From NCBI GenBank assembly GCA_046262995.1, contig JBHELQ010000049.1:1-20577 (forward strand): a stretch of 20,577 nt of DNA, written 5' to 3'. The notes beneath the pieces were generated by a model. It was given only the letters and a program-made list of their open reading frames with translations, had not been told where the DNA came from and did not search any database. This DNA comes from JBHELQ01 sp046262995 (GTDB taxonomy: Bacteria > Actinomycetota > Thermoleophilia > Solirubrobacterales > Thermoleophilaceae). The position numbers and the translations under genes are program-made. Numbering within the stretch: the stretch's first letter is position 1; the number at the start of each line of letters is the position of its first letter. This document shows positions 1 through 7,711 of this stretch, piece after piece.

Positions 1-1094
1 CGGTGAGCGCGCGAGCGCGCTCCCGGATCGATGTCGCCATAGACCGCCGAGCGCAGGATCGGGTGCGCGAAAGCCAGCGGACGCGTCGCCGTCAGGATGT
101 CCGCCCCGGCGAGCTCGGCGGAAAGCTCGCCGGCCCGCTCGCCCGACAGCCCGGCCAGGGCGGCCGCCCGGTGCAACGGGACGCCGTCGCCGAGCACGGA
201 CACGGCGCGCGCGAGCGCCGACGCCTCGTCGCCCAGCCGCGCGAGGCGCAGCAGCACCGCGCGTGCCACCGTCGGAGGCGCCAGCTGGCCCACGACCGAC
301 GCCTGCGCCGCAGTCGGCGAGACGCCGTCGACGACCAGCTCGCGCAGCAGCTCGCGCAGCAGGAACGGGTTGCCGCCCGTGGCCTGGTGGCAGGCCTCGG
401 AGAACTCCGGGTCGGCCTCGGCGTCGAGCTCGCAGGCGACCAGACCGGCAACCGCGCCGTCGCTCAAAGGCGCCGGCCGCAGGACGTGCCCGAGGGGATC
501 CGTCGCCAGGGAATCGATCGGCTCGCGCTCGGCGCCCGGCTCGGCGGGGCGCGTCGCAAGCGCCAGCAGGACGGGCAGCTCGCCAAGCCGCGGAAGCAGG
601 AACTGCATGAAGCGCAGCGAGCTGGCGTCGGCCCAGTGGACGTCGTCGATCACGAGTGCCGCCGGCTCCTCCTCGGCGAGATTGGCGGTCAGCCAGTACA
701 GCGCGTGGAAGTGCGCCAGGGACGGGTCCCGATCGGGGGCCTCCTGCTCCGGACCGCCCCGCCCCAGAAGGGGGGCCGCCAGGCCGGCCGCCCCGTGCAG
801 CAGCTTCGCGCGCCGCTTCGCGTCGACGCCGGCGATCAACGGCTCGAATAGCTGCCGCACGATGCCGAAGGGAAACTCGCGGTCGAGCTCGGACGCCCGG
901 GCGGAGAGCACGATCAGCCCGCGCTCGCGCGCCAGGGCACGGACCTCCTCGAGCAGACGCGTCTTGCCGATCCCGGCCGGACCCTCGACCAACACCAGCC
1001 GGCCCTGACCGTCACGGACCTCGTCTACGAGGCGGTCGAGCTGGGTCAGCTCACGCTCGCGCTCGAGCACGGCGGCGACTTCCGTCTGCTGCAT
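1..1094 (-). CDS. AAA-type LuxR/MalT-like transcriptional regulator, N-terminal part (truncated by window edge)
   Basis: The minus-strand frame starts at ATG 1094-1092 (MQQTEVAAVLERERELTQL) and stays open for 364 codons to the window edge, so the C-terminus is missing. It has a P-loop at about residues 38-45 (GPAGIGKT) and a Walker B-type ALVIDDVHWAD at about 146-156. The GGNPFLLRELLREL segment and the AFAHPILRSAVYGDI segment near the end of the visible part are typical of AAA_16-type regulators. In that family a large TPR-like region and a C-terminal LuxR helix-turn-helix usually follow; that is expected here but not visible. The ERE(L)..L opening right after the ATG supports the chosen start, and no nearby upstream in-frame start was seen. 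It probably couples ligand or nucleotide binding to transcription control in the cytoplasm. It is divergent from the 66-aa gene, so the gap may hold shared or autoregulatory sites. Confidence 0.88.
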   Translation of the reverse strand, partial: MQQTEVAAVLERERELTQLDRLVDEVRDGQGRLVLVEGPAGIGKTRLLEEVRALARERGLIVLSARASELDREFPFGIVRQLFEPLIAGVDAKRRAKLLHGAAGLAAPLLGRGGPEQEAPDRDPSLAHFHALYWLTANLAEEEPAALVIDDVHWADASSLRFMQFLLPRLGELPVLLALATRPAEPGAEREPIDSLATDPLGHVLRPAPLSDGAVAGLVACELDAEADPEFSEACHQATGGNPFLLRELLRELVVDGVSPTAAQASVVGQLAPPTVARAVLLRLARLGDEASALARAVSVLGDGVPLHRAAALAGLSGERAGELSAELAGADILTATRPLAFAHPILRSAVYGDIDPGARSRAH

Positions 1095-1138
1095 GGCGGC
1101 ACGGACGTTGACACGCCGCGTGCCGAGCGGCGCGGGTT

Positions 1139-1184
1139 CCCCGAATGTTTGGGGTGGCGGCTCAGGGTGCCCCCCGTTGTGGGG
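1139..1184. promoter_or_regulatory. Two C4/G4 inverted repeats in the divergent gap between the regulator and the small gene
   Basis: The 117-base gap 1095-1211 contains CCCC-GAATGTTT-GGGG at 1139-1154 and CCCC-CCGTTGT-GGGG at 1170-1184. Their centres are about 31 bp apart, roughly three helical turns, so both would lie on the same face of the DNA. The first lies about 45-60 bp upstream of the regulator start and the second about 28-42 bp upstream of the 66-aa gene. Paired dyads like this between a regulator and a divergent gene are often operators. C/G runs are common in such GC-rich DNA, so this is only a candidate. No clear -10 or -35 pair was recognised here. Confidence 0.35.
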
Positions 1185-1211
1185 CGCTGCGCGCGCTGCA
1201 ACGGTTGATCC

Positions 1212-1412
1212 ATGAGCGCGGCAGGGCAACCGAGGCGCCTGGGGCTGGAGGTCCGCTTCGACGCCGAGCCGATCCAAGGGCGGCTCTACGACCACGAGCG
1301 GGGCGGTCGGCTGGACCGGCCGTTCTCGGGTTGGTTGGGGCTGATGTCGGCGATCGAGGCGGCGCGTGACGCTTCGAAGCCCCCACGAGAGCAGAACGGA
1401 GGAACACGATGA
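1212..1412 (+). CDS. Small conserved hypothetical protein (66 aa, FSGWLGL family)
   Basis: The ATG at 1212 opens a 66-residue frame ending in TGA at 1410-1412. The core reads LEVRFDAEPIQGRLYD, then RPFSGWLGLMSAIEAAR. This pattern (EPI.GRL, acidic/Gly linker, FSGWLGL..A.EAAR) occurs in many small actinobacterial proteins of unknown function, which I recall from family knowledge and not from a search. The protein has no signal peptide, no membrane segment and no Cys, so it is probably a small cytoplasmic protein. In other actinobacteria such proteins often sit beside LuxR/AAA regulators, as here. The stop overlaps the ATG of the next gene by four bases (ATGA), suggesting co-transcription. No Shine-Dalgarno motif is visible before 1212. 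Function unknown. Confidence 0.72.
   Translation: MSAAGQPRRLGLEVRFDAEPIQGRLYDHERGGRLDRPFSGWLGLMSAIEAARDASKPPREQNGGTR
1398..1403 (+). promoter_or_regulatory. Strong Shine-Dalgarno GGAGGA for the 196-aa secreted protein
   Basis: GGAGGA ends 5 nt before ATG 1409 and lies inside the 3' end of the 66-aa gene. It fixes the start of the downstream gene. It is the clearest ribosome-binding site in a window where many first genes seem to lack one. Confidence 0.7.
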
Positions 1413-1999
1413 GTGCACGGACCGCAAGAAGCATCTGGCTCGCCGCCGGGGTCACTGCCGTAGTCGCCTCGACCGGGCTCGCGCCGGCGGACGCCAAGGA
1501 GCGCCTCGACAGCTTCGCCGGCTCCTGCTCGGTTCAAGGGACGACCCACTTCTCCCCACCCGCCACGAACACTCTGCAGCGGCTCACCACCGTCTACGAC
1601 GCGAGCGGGACCTGCAGCGGAACCCTCGACGGGCGGCAGGTGTCCGACGCGCCGGTCCAGATGCACAACGTCGGAGACGCCGACGGCTCCTGTCCGTATG
1701 CCCACACGATCGCGCCGGGACAGGGCTCGATCACGTTCGCCGACGGCACGACCATTCGCTACAGCTTCGAATTCACCAGCGTGGCGACGGAGGTCTACCT
1801 CACGATGAAGGGCGAGCGCTCGGGCTCGGCGACGGCGCACGCCAGCTTCCTGACGCAGCGCACGCCGCCCGACGTCACGGTGAAGTGCGGAGGCGAGGGC
1901 GTCTCGGAGGTCCCGATGGACCTGTCGCTGATCACCGACAGCCCGCTGGTGAGCCGGCACGGCCCCGGCCGAAGCCCCTCACCGAAGGGCGGTAGCTAG
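1409..1999 (+). CDS. Secreted hypothetical protein with four cysteines
   Basis: This 196-aa protein begins with a Sec signal peptide (MSARTARSIWLAAGVTAVVASTGLAPADA, cleavage near residue 29 at ADA|KE; the sequence is written here only as the leader). The mature part carries four Cys, in GSCSVQG, GTCSGTL, GSCPYAH and VKCGGEG, suggesting two disulfides outside the membrane. The middle is rich in beta-type segments (GSITFADGTTIRYSFEFTS) and resembles small secreted beta-sandwich proteins common in Solirubrobacterales. No catalytic motif was recognised. The start is fixed by GGAGGA at 1398-1403 and by an ATGA overlap with the gene before it. The next gene starts 2 nt after its stop. Function unknown; an extracellular or surface role is inferred from the signal peptide. 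Confidence 0.78.
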   Translation: MSARTARSIWLAAGVTAVVASTGLAPADAKERLDSFAGSCSVQGTTHFSPPATNTLQRLTTVYDASGTCSGTLDGRQVSDAPVQMHNVGDADGSCPYAHTIAPGQGSITFADGTTIRYSFEFTSVATEVYLTMKGERSGSATAHASFLTQRTPPDVTVKCGGEGVSEVPMDLSLITDSPLVSRHGPGRSPSPKGGS

Positions 2000-2001
2000 A
2001 G

Positions 2002-3000
2002 ATGCGCGGCACGCTCATCGCCTCGGCCGCCGCGGCCGTGGCCGCCTTCTGCGCCGCAGCCGCTCCGGCCTCGGCGGACAACGGCCGGCTGGCCGACTTC
2101 AAGCTCGGCCTCACGAGCCGCTCGCCGGGATCGCCGACGGGCATGACGCTGCACGTGCTGTTCCACCGCGCGGGCGATCGGGACGCCAAGCCGTCGGCCC
2201 TCCGCTCCGCCGTCGTGCACGGCCCCCGCGGCCTGCGCTACGACACGACCACGGTGCGCCAGTGCACCGCCTCGGACGAGCAGATCAGGCTGCTCGGCTC
2301 GAAGGCCTGCCCGGACGACAGCGAGTTGACCGTGGGCTCCTTCAGCGCGATGACCGGCTTCGGACCGCCGATCGATCCGATGACGGGCGACAACCACGTC
2401 TTCGACGGGCCGAACCAGCTGATCGAGATCATCACCGCGCCCGGGACGCCGCTCTCGCCCGCGTTCGACCGCCTAACGATCAGCGGCTCGACGACCACGG
2501 CGCACCCGCCGATGGCCCCGGGGGGCCCGCCTGACGGCCAGACCGCGGTCCGGTCGCTCGACTTCAGCATCCCCGTCCGCGTCGCAGGCGCCAGGTCGCT
2601 GATCACCACCCCGCCCGGCTGCCCGGTCAGCGGCCGCTGGACCAGCGTGGCGACCTTCGGCTTCGCGGACGGCAGCTCGGACACCGTGGCGTCGACAACC
2701 CCCTGTGAGCGCGTCACGGAGCGGGGCGGAGCCGGCCGGCCCCGGCTTCGCCTCGCAGTCCGGCCGCGCCGTGTGCGCGCCGGTCACCGCGCTCGGCTGC
2801 GCGTGCGCGTCAGGTCGAGCTCCCGCCGCTGCGTCTCACATGCCAGGGTGCGGCTGGGGCGGCGCAGCGTCCGCACCGACCGGCACGGCCGGGCGACCCT
2901 CAGGGCCAGGTTCCGCCGCGCCGGATCCAGGCGGCTGCGGGCGACCCGCTCCGGCTGCAGGCCGGCCCGGGCGCACCTCAGGGTCCTGTCTGCGCGCTGA
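2002..3000 (+). CDS. Secreted Cys-containing protein with Arg-rich C-terminal repeat domain
   Basis: This 332-aa protein has an Ala-rich signal peptide ending near residue 25 (APASA|DN). Residues about 30-237 form an extracellular domain of a type common in Thermoleophilia secreted proteins: PRGLRYD...QC, then a KACPDDSELTVG segment, later TTPPGCPVSGRWTSVATFGFADGSS and STTPC. Cys at about 88, 103, 207 and 235 could pair. Residues about 246-332 are extremely Arg-rich (PRLRLAVRPRRVRAG... GRATLRARFRRAGSRRLRA...). This keeps the pattern of a bacterial Ig-like repeat (V.P..V.AG, TD..GRA.LR..F...G...L.A) with Arg replacing most polar positions. It starts 2 nt after the previous gene, so it is co-transcribed. 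It ends 10 nt from the convergent permease gene. No enzyme motif was seen. Confidence 0.78.
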   Translation: MRGTLIASAAAAVAAFCAAAAPASADNGRLADFKLGLTSRSPGSPTGMTLHVLFHRAGDRDAKPSALRSAVVHGPRGLRYDTTTVRQCTASDEQIRLLGSKACPDDSELTVGSFSAMTGFGPPIDPMTGDNHVFDGPNQLIEIITAPGTPLSPAFDRLTISGSTTTAHPPMAPGGPPDGQTAVRSLDFSIPVRVAGARSLITTPPGCPVSGRWTSVATFGFADGSSDTVASTTPCERVTERGGAGRPRLRLAVRPRRVRAGHRARLRVRVRSSSRRCVSHARVRLGRRSVRTDRHGRATLRARFRRAGSRRLRATRSGCRPARAHLRVLSAR

Positions 3001-3010
3001 CGGCGACTGG

Positions 3011-5716
3011 CTACTGCTCGCGAAGTATCTCCCCGTAGCGAAGGCGCCCGAGGACCCGACCGGCCAGCAGCGTCGCGACGATCGCGGCCCCGAGGGTGGC
3101 CGCCGCGAGCTCTCCCAGAAATCCCCACGGCACCGCCAGCGCGTCGGGCGGTGGATCGAATGCGTGCGTCAGCATCGCGACCAGCATCTTCGACAGCAAC
3201 CAGCCGAGGCCGGCCGCGAGCAACGCCCCTGCGCCCAGCACCATCGCGGCCTCGGTCCATAGGAAAGCGCCGACCCGGCGTGCCGACGCCCCGACGGCGA
3301 CCATGGTGGCGAACTCGTGCCGTCGCTCGGAGACGGCGAGCGCCACGAACAGGCCCATCGCGGCAGCCGCGAGGATGACGACGAAGACCTGCTCTATGCG
3401 GCTGATCCCGTCGAGCGAAACGGTGGTGATGGAGCTGACGGTCTGCTTCGTCTGCTGGCGGATGCTCCTGACGTCAGTGCCGTCCGCAGCGGTGGCCCGT
3501 GCGACGCGTCGCGCCGCCGTGTCGGGATTGCCGCTCGCCTTGGCGAACACCACGTTCGGTCCGGCGCCGCGGCTGACGCGCTGCAGGTAGCCGAGATTGG
3601 CGACCATGAACGAGTCCTTTGGCGCAGACGGGAACTCCTGCACCGTGCCGACGACGTGGAACGGAACTACGTGGAAGCGTCCGCGAGCGCGGTCGAGCAC
3701 CCGCAGCCTGAGCAGGGACCCCGGCTTGAGCGCATAGTCGGTGATCGTCTCCCCGGCCACGAGGATCCCGTCGGGCGTGCTCCTGAGCCGCGCCATCATC
3801 TGGCTCGCCGTGCCGCCCCGGAAGTACGAGTCCCGCAGGCTGGTCGCCCGGCGGAAGGATCGGGCATCGATCCCGTAGGTGTCCTGGAGGTCGGGACCGA
3901 CGTAGGCGTAGGAGTGGTCGAGGGCGGTCGTGGCTTCGATTCCGGGCTGGCGGGCGATCTTGCGGTTCAGTGCTTGCCTGGCGGCGACCCCGGGCGGCGC
4001 GTTCGCCACGACGTCCGCCCCCAGGCTGAGCTGCGCGTCGACTGTGGCCTGCCGGTCCCAGGTCGCGGCGAAGATGCCGAGCTGCACGCCGAACGCCAGC
4101 ACCAGCCCCAGGACCACCAGACCGCGGTTCAGGGGACCCGCCCTGCGCGCGGCGCTCGCCAGGAGAAAACCGCCGGCGCCCCCGATGGGAGCCCTGGCGG
4201 CCCTTCGAGCCGCGGCGGCCAGGAGCTCGCCGCGCAGGCGCACCAACAGCAGGGTGGCACCGATCCAGAGCAGCGCCGGCGCAAGGAACATGTAGGCGGA
4301 CAACGACAGCGTCGGGTTGGAGTCGGGATTGACGACCGCCGAGAATCCCGTCCGCGCCGTGAGCCACCAGACCAGGCCGCTGACCGCCAGCGCGGCGAGG
4401 TCGATGTGCAGGCGCTGCCATAGCGGCCGGCCAGGTCGATGGGCCCTCCGCCTGGCCTCGGCGACACTCGAGCGGAGCAGGGACGCCGTGGCCGCGAGTC
4501 TCGCGCAGGCCGCCCCGACGGTCGCCAGCAGCACGGACAGCCCCGCGGTCAGGGCCACGCGCCCGCCGTTGAGATGGAGAGGCCCGGAAAGGAGCCCCTT
4601 CACCGCGAGCATCGCCAAGGCGGTCCCCGTGAGGCCGGCGAGACCGCCCAGGACAACGCTCTCCGCGCCCGCCAGTCCGAGCAGGTCCCGCCTGCTGGCG
4701 CCCCGGGCCCGCAGGAGCGCGAGGTCGCGACGATCCCGCTCCACCGTCCCCAGAGCGGCGAGGTAGGCGAGGCCAAGCGCCACTATCGCGCCGGGAACCG
4801 CGAGCAGGACATACATGCTCTCGGCGTAGAGGGCGTCCTCCGCCGCGGTGTTCAACCCGTCGTAGAGGTTGTCGACGAATTGCACCTGACCCGGGAGCGA
4901 GCGCTCGACGCGGTTGCGCACCTGGCCCGCGCGCGCGTAGGCCCGCGCGGGGCTGAGCCCGCTCAGGCTGCGGGGGTCAACCTGCGCCTGCACCTGCCAC
5001 TGGACGCCGTCCTGAGCCCCTGGCTGCGCGCTCGAGCCGACGCTCGCGGGAGTGACCGTGCGCAAGTGGCGTGCGTAGGTCGCGGCGAAGCTGGCGACAG
5101 GCATGATCGCGACGTTGGCCGGGGGCTGCGCCGGGGCCGGCCCGAGCTGCGGGTTGAGCGGCTGGAACAGGACTTCCGGCTCGGTCACGACGGCGATGCC
5201 CGAGACCCGGTACGGAAGGGCACCGGCCGCAGGGGCGGGCTTCAGGAGCACGGTGCTGCCCACGCCCGCCTTCAGCGTCGCGGCCATCTGCTGGTCGAGG
5301 ACCAGGTAGCCGCGACGCAGCCCGCCGTGCAGGAAGTGGAAGGTGCGGACGTGGGAGAGGTAGCCGGGGGGCACGGCGAGGACGGAGCCGGAGCCGGCGG
5401 TGGTGGTGCCGCTGCCTCCGCCGTTCTGGGCCTGGGCAAAGGGCGCCGTCGCGGTCGGCGATGCCTGCGCGATCGCAGACTGCCGGGACGTGTCGGCGGC
5501 CACCCGCTTCGCCTGCGCATAGGAGCTGACCGGCCCCTGCCAGTCGAGCGCCACCCCGCGCACGGCCCCCGAGCTCATGGTTCGGAGCGAGTTGCCCACG
5601 AAGAGCAGCATCGAGCCGAGCAGCGCGGCGGCTGCCGCCAGGACCGCTACCCGGATCATCGCGCGGCCCGGTGAGCGCAGAAGGCCCGCGAGGGCCAGTC
5701 GCGCCGCGGCGGTCAG
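3011..5716 (-). CDS. Large FtsX/MacB-family ABC transporter permease (ten predicted helices), CTG start proposed
   Basis: This integral membrane permease probably works with the two ATPases encoded just upstream. From the proposed CTG at 5716 it has 901 aa. Predicted helices are near 23-43, 303-323, 353-377, 387-411, 437-454, 473-493, 531-552, 776-796, 823-845 and 867-887. Large extracellular parts lie at about 45-300 and 555-775. FtsX-core signatures occur twice: ERDRRDLALLRARGASRRDL after the second helix, and ERRHEFATMVAVGASARRVG after the eighth. The CTG gives a CTGA overlap with the ATPase stop, matching the operon's other junctions, has GGGAG 8 nt upstream, and restores the family-typical LALAGLLRSPGR before helix 1. 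The first ATG is at 5659 (882 aa), without a visible Shine-Dalgarno site. The family exports lipoproteins or peptides, or transmits force across the membrane; the substrate here is unknown. Confidence 0.9.
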   Translation of the reverse strand: MTAAARLALAGLLRSPGRAMIRVAVLAAAAALLGSMLLFVGNSLRTMSSGAVRGVALDWQGPVSSYAQAKRVAADTSRQSAIAQASPTATAPFAQAQNGGGSGTTTAGSGSVLAVPPGYLSHVRTFHFLHGGLRRGYLVLDQQMAATLKAGVGSTVLLKPAPAAGALPYRVSGIAVVTEPEVLFQPLNPQLGPAPAQPPANVAIMPVASFAATYARHLRTVTPASVGSSAQPGAQDGVQWQVQAQVDPRSLSGLSPARAYARAGQVRNRVERSLPGQVQFVDNLYDGLNTAAEDALYAESMYVLLAVPGAIVALGLAYLAALGTVERDRRDLALLRARGASRRDLLGLAGAESVVLGGLAGLTGTALAMLAVKGLLSGPLHLNGGRVALTAGLSVLLATVGAACARLAATASLLRSSVAEARRRAHRPGRPLWQRLHIDLAALAVSGLVWWLTARTGFSAVVNPDSNPTLSLSAYMFLAPALLWIGATLLLVRLRGELLAAAARRAARAPIGGAGGFLLASAARRAGPLNRGLVVLGLVLAFGVQLGIFAATWDRQATVDAQLSLGADVVANAPPGVAARQALNRKIARQPGIEATTALDHSYAYVGPDLQDTYGIDARSFRRATSLRDSYFRGGTASQMMARLRSTPDGILVAGETITDYALKPGSLLRLRVLDRARGRFHVVPFHVVGTVQEFPSAPKDSFMVANLGYLQRVSRGAGPNVVFAKASGNPDTAARRVARATAADGTDVRSIRQQTKQTVSSITTVSLDGISRIEQVFVVILAAAAMGLFVALAVSERRHEFATMVAVGASARRVGAFLWTEAAMVLGAGALLAAGLGWLLSKMLVAMLTHAFDPPPDALAVPWGFLGELAAATLGAAIVATLLAGRVLGRLRYGEILREQ

Positions 5717-6435
5717 ATGGAGGCTCCCGGGACGACGCGTCCGTCCGCGAGGGCGACCGCCCGCTCGTAGCGGGCCGCCACGTCCGCGTCGTGGGTGGCC
5801 ACGACGAGCGCAAAGCCGAGCCCGGCCTGCAGCGCGTCGACCAGATCCAGGACGCGCGTCCCGGTCTCCGAATCGAGCTGGCCCGACGGTTCGTCGCACA
5901 GCAGGAGCTCGGGCGACTGGGCCAGCGCCCGAGCGAGCGCCACACGCTGAGCCTCGCCGCCGGAGAGCTCCGCGGGCAGGTTGTCCAGCTTCTGCCCGAG
6001 TCCGACGAGCTCGAGCAGCTCCACCGGCCGGTGGCCCGCGTGGGCGGCAGGCGTCGCCTCGGCTGCGAAGGCGACGTTCTCCAGCGCGGTGAAGCTGGGC
6101 AGGAGGTTCGCGCCCTGGAAGACGTAGGCGACGCCAACGCGCCGCTCCGGATGCCGCGCGACCTGGCCCAGCGCCGGCAGCTGCCGGCCGCGCCAGAGCA
6201 CGTGGCCCTGCGTCGGGGCGAGCAGCCCCCCCAGCAGGTGCAACAGCGTGGTCTTGCCGGAGCCCGACCGGCCCCACAACGCGAGCCTGCCACGGGACTC
6301 CACCTCGAGATCCACGCCTCGCAGCGCCGGCACCGACCCGTCGCTGTTGTCGTACGCCACGGTGACCCCCCTGCAGGCGGCCAAGGCGGTGGCATCCGAG
6401 GGATCGTCGAGGAGCGCCCTCCCGAGCCGCTTCAC
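5713..6435 (-). CDS. ABC transporter ATP-binding protein (MacB/LolD type), second of two
   Basis: This 240-aa cytoplasmic ATPase has all canonical motifs: Walker A GRSGSGKT at 55-62, Q-loop Q107 (VFQGANLLPSFTALENV), signature LSGGE at 157-161, Walker B LLLCDE at 177-182, D-loop SGQLD and H-loop His at about 215 (ATHD). The FQ..NLLP..T..ENV stretch is typical of the MacB/LolD/FtsE group that pairs with FtsX-like permeases. Its GTG start (6435) overlaps the stop of the preceding ATPase as GTGA at 6432-6435. Its TGA lies in the CTGA overlap with the permease. An N-terminal extension of about 20 residues (MKRLGRALLDDPSDATALAA) precedes the first beta strand. It should energise the adjacent permease, perhaps as a heterodimer with the other ATPase. 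Confidence 0.94.
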   Translation of the reverse strand: MKRLGRALLDDPSDATALAACRGVTVAYDNSDGSVPALRGVDLEVESRGRLALWGRSGSGKTTLLHLLGGLLAPTQGHVLWRGRQLPALGQVARHPERRVGVAYVFQGANLLPSFTALENVAFAAEATPAAHAGHRPVELLELVGLGQKLDNLPAELSGGEAQRVALARALAQSPELLLCDEPSGQLDSETGTRVLDLVDALQAGLGFALVVATHDADVAARYERAVALADGRVVPGASI

Positions 6436-7145
6436 TCGCGGGCCTTCCCGTCCCGGATCTCGACGACGCGATCGAGGGCGGCTCCGACCCGCTCGGAATG
6501 GGTCACGACCACGACCGTGCTGCCGGCGTCGGAGCGCAGTCGCAACAGGGCCTGGAGCACCAGCTCCTCGTTTCGCTCGTCGAGCTCGCCGGTGGGCTCG
6601 TCACACAGGACCAGAGGCGCCCGGCGGGCGGCGGCGGCCGCTATCGCAACCCGCTGCTGCTCCCCGCCGGAGAGCGCGCTGGGCCGGTGGCGCAGGCGGT
6701 CGCCGAGGCCGAGTGCCGCGAGGGCGTCCGCCGCGCGGTCGTTCACGCTGTCGGTGTCGCGCGCGAGTCGCAGCGCGATCGCCACGTTGTCCCGGGCAGA
6801 CAGGGCAGGCCACAGGTTGTCGCTCTGGAAAACGAGCGCGAGCTTCGTTGCCCGGTAGTGGGCGAGCTCGGCCTCGGCGAGTCGCACGAGCGGGCGGCCA
6901 AACGCCCGCACCTCTCCAGCCGACGGCTCGTCCAGGCCGGCCGCCAGCGACAGGAGAGTGCTCTTGCCGCTGCCCGAGGGACCGACGGCAGCGACGGCCT
7001 CTCCCCGCTCGATGCGGAGGTCGAGACCCCTCAGGGCCACCGTCTCGGCCGGGCCCGAGCGAAAGATCTTGAACACGTCCCTGCACTGGAGCGCCGGCCA
7101 ATCGAGCTCGGCGGGCCGCTCGGGCTCGACGTAGAGGCTCCTCAC
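6432..7145 (-). CDS. ABC transporter ATP-binding protein (MacB/LolD type), first of two
   Basis: This 237-aa ATPase has Walker A GPSGSGKS at 55-62, Q107 in LVFQSDNLWPALSARDNV, signature LSGGE at 158-162, Walker B LVLCDE at 178-183, D-loop TGELD and H-loop His at about 216 (VTHSE). All nucleotide-site residues are present, so it is probably active. It is clearly a paralogue of the next ATPase: length, motif positions and the 4-nt overlaps match, but the sequences differ. The GTG start at 7145 overlaps the TGA of the lipoprotein gene (GTGA, 7142-7145). The two ATPases probably serve the single large permease downstream, either as a heterodimer or as alternative partners. Which one was not decidable from the sequence. 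Confidence 0.94.
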   Translation of the reverse strand: MRSLYVEPERPAELDWPALQCRDVFKIFRSGPAETVALRGLDLRIERGEAVAAVGPSGSGKSTLLSLAAGLDEPSAGEVRAFGRPLVRLAEAELAHYRATKLALVFQSDNLWPALSARDNVAIALRLARDTDSVNDRAADALAALGLGDRLRHRPSALSGGEQQRVAIAAAAARRAPLVLCDEPTGELDERNEELVLQALLRLRSDAGSTVVVVTHSERVGAALDRVVEIRDGKARE

Positions 7146-7711
7146 CGCCAGCGGAAGCTCCGGGAAATGAGCCGGTAGGCATCCACATTGTCGACCCCCT
7201 TCGGTGTGGCCAGGTCGAGGATGGCGACCTTCCCTTTCCGGGCGTAGACGTAGCGGTCGACGATCAGAGCGCGGCGCTCGAGGGTGACCGGGTCGGGTGA
7301 ACCCCGCTCGTGGAACCTGACCTTTGTGGCGCGTCCGCCCGGGAGGGTTGTGACGAGGGGCTTGTCGGCATGCAAGCCGCGCCCGCTGCGCTCGAGCGGC
7401 GCCAGGCCCGCAGCCACTGTCGCAGGCGTGGGCTTCGGGCCGCGGCGGAGGACGAGGTGGATGGAGTTGCCCTTGTCCCGGAAGATGAGGTCGCCGGCCG
7501 AGCCGCTCCTCGTCCAGCCCTCGGGGTACTTCAGCGAGTAGCCGTCGCCCTGATAGCGGAGAAAGACCTGGTTGTCGGGAATGTCCCCGGTCGCCGCCGA
7601 CGCGGCCTCGGACTTCGGGCCTCCGGCGTTGCCCGACTTCGAGCCGGATCCGCAGCCGGCGAGGGCGAGGGCTGCGACGAGGGCGATTGCGGCGGGTCTT
7701 CTGAAGCTCAT
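7142..7711 (-). CDS. Lipoprotein with PsbP/Mog1-like domain, linked to the ABC exporter
   Basis: This 189-aa protein starts at ATG 7711 with MSFRRPAAIALVAALALAGC. The lipobox LAGC gives lipidation at Cys20, so the mature protein should be anchored outside the cytoplasmic membrane. After a Gly/Ser linker, the segment YQGDGYSLKYPEGWTRSGSAGDLIFRD and the later beta segments look like the PsbP/Mog1 (DUF1795/LpqN-like) fold; that call is recognition by eye. The C-terminus ends with GVDNVDAYRLISRSFRWR. The start overlaps the previous stop (ATGA, 7708-7711) and the stop overlaps the ATPase start. A 17-bp direct-repeat element and a TACGGT hexamer lie upstream, so it may also have its own leaderless promoter. 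It could be a substrate-capture or partner protein for the permease; that is inference. Confidence 0.87.
   Translation of the reverse strand: MSFRRPAAIALVAALALAGCGSGSKSGNAGGPKSEAASAATGDIPDNQVFLRYQGDGYSLKYPEGWTRSGSAGDLIFRDKGNSIHLVLRRGPKPTPATVAAGLAPLERSGRGLHADKPLVTTLPGGRATKVRFHERGSPDPVTLERRALIVDRYVYARKGKVAILDLATPKGVDNVDAYRLISRSFRWR

Noticed and set aside
3..851. Long open plus-strand frame opposite the AAA regulator
   Set aside because: It is the antisense shadow of the regulator: Arg/Gln-rich with no domain, while the minus frame has clear P-loop and Walker B motifs.
2705..3262. Possible frameshift or separate gene at the end of the Arg-rich secreted protein
   Set aside because: The plus frame 2002-3000 keeps an Ig-repeat pattern (V.P..V.AG, GRA.LR) to its stop; the other frame has no recognisable feature.
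5241..5248. Fourth copy of the TTCAGGAG element
   Set aside because: Only the first half-site is present; no TCAGG follows at 11 bp and it lies within permease coding sequence far from a start.
5717..6277. N-terminal extension of the permease frame to 6277
   Set aside because: This stretch is the out-of-frame image of the ATPase at 5713-6435; its translation is Gly/Arg/Ala-rich and not membrane-like.
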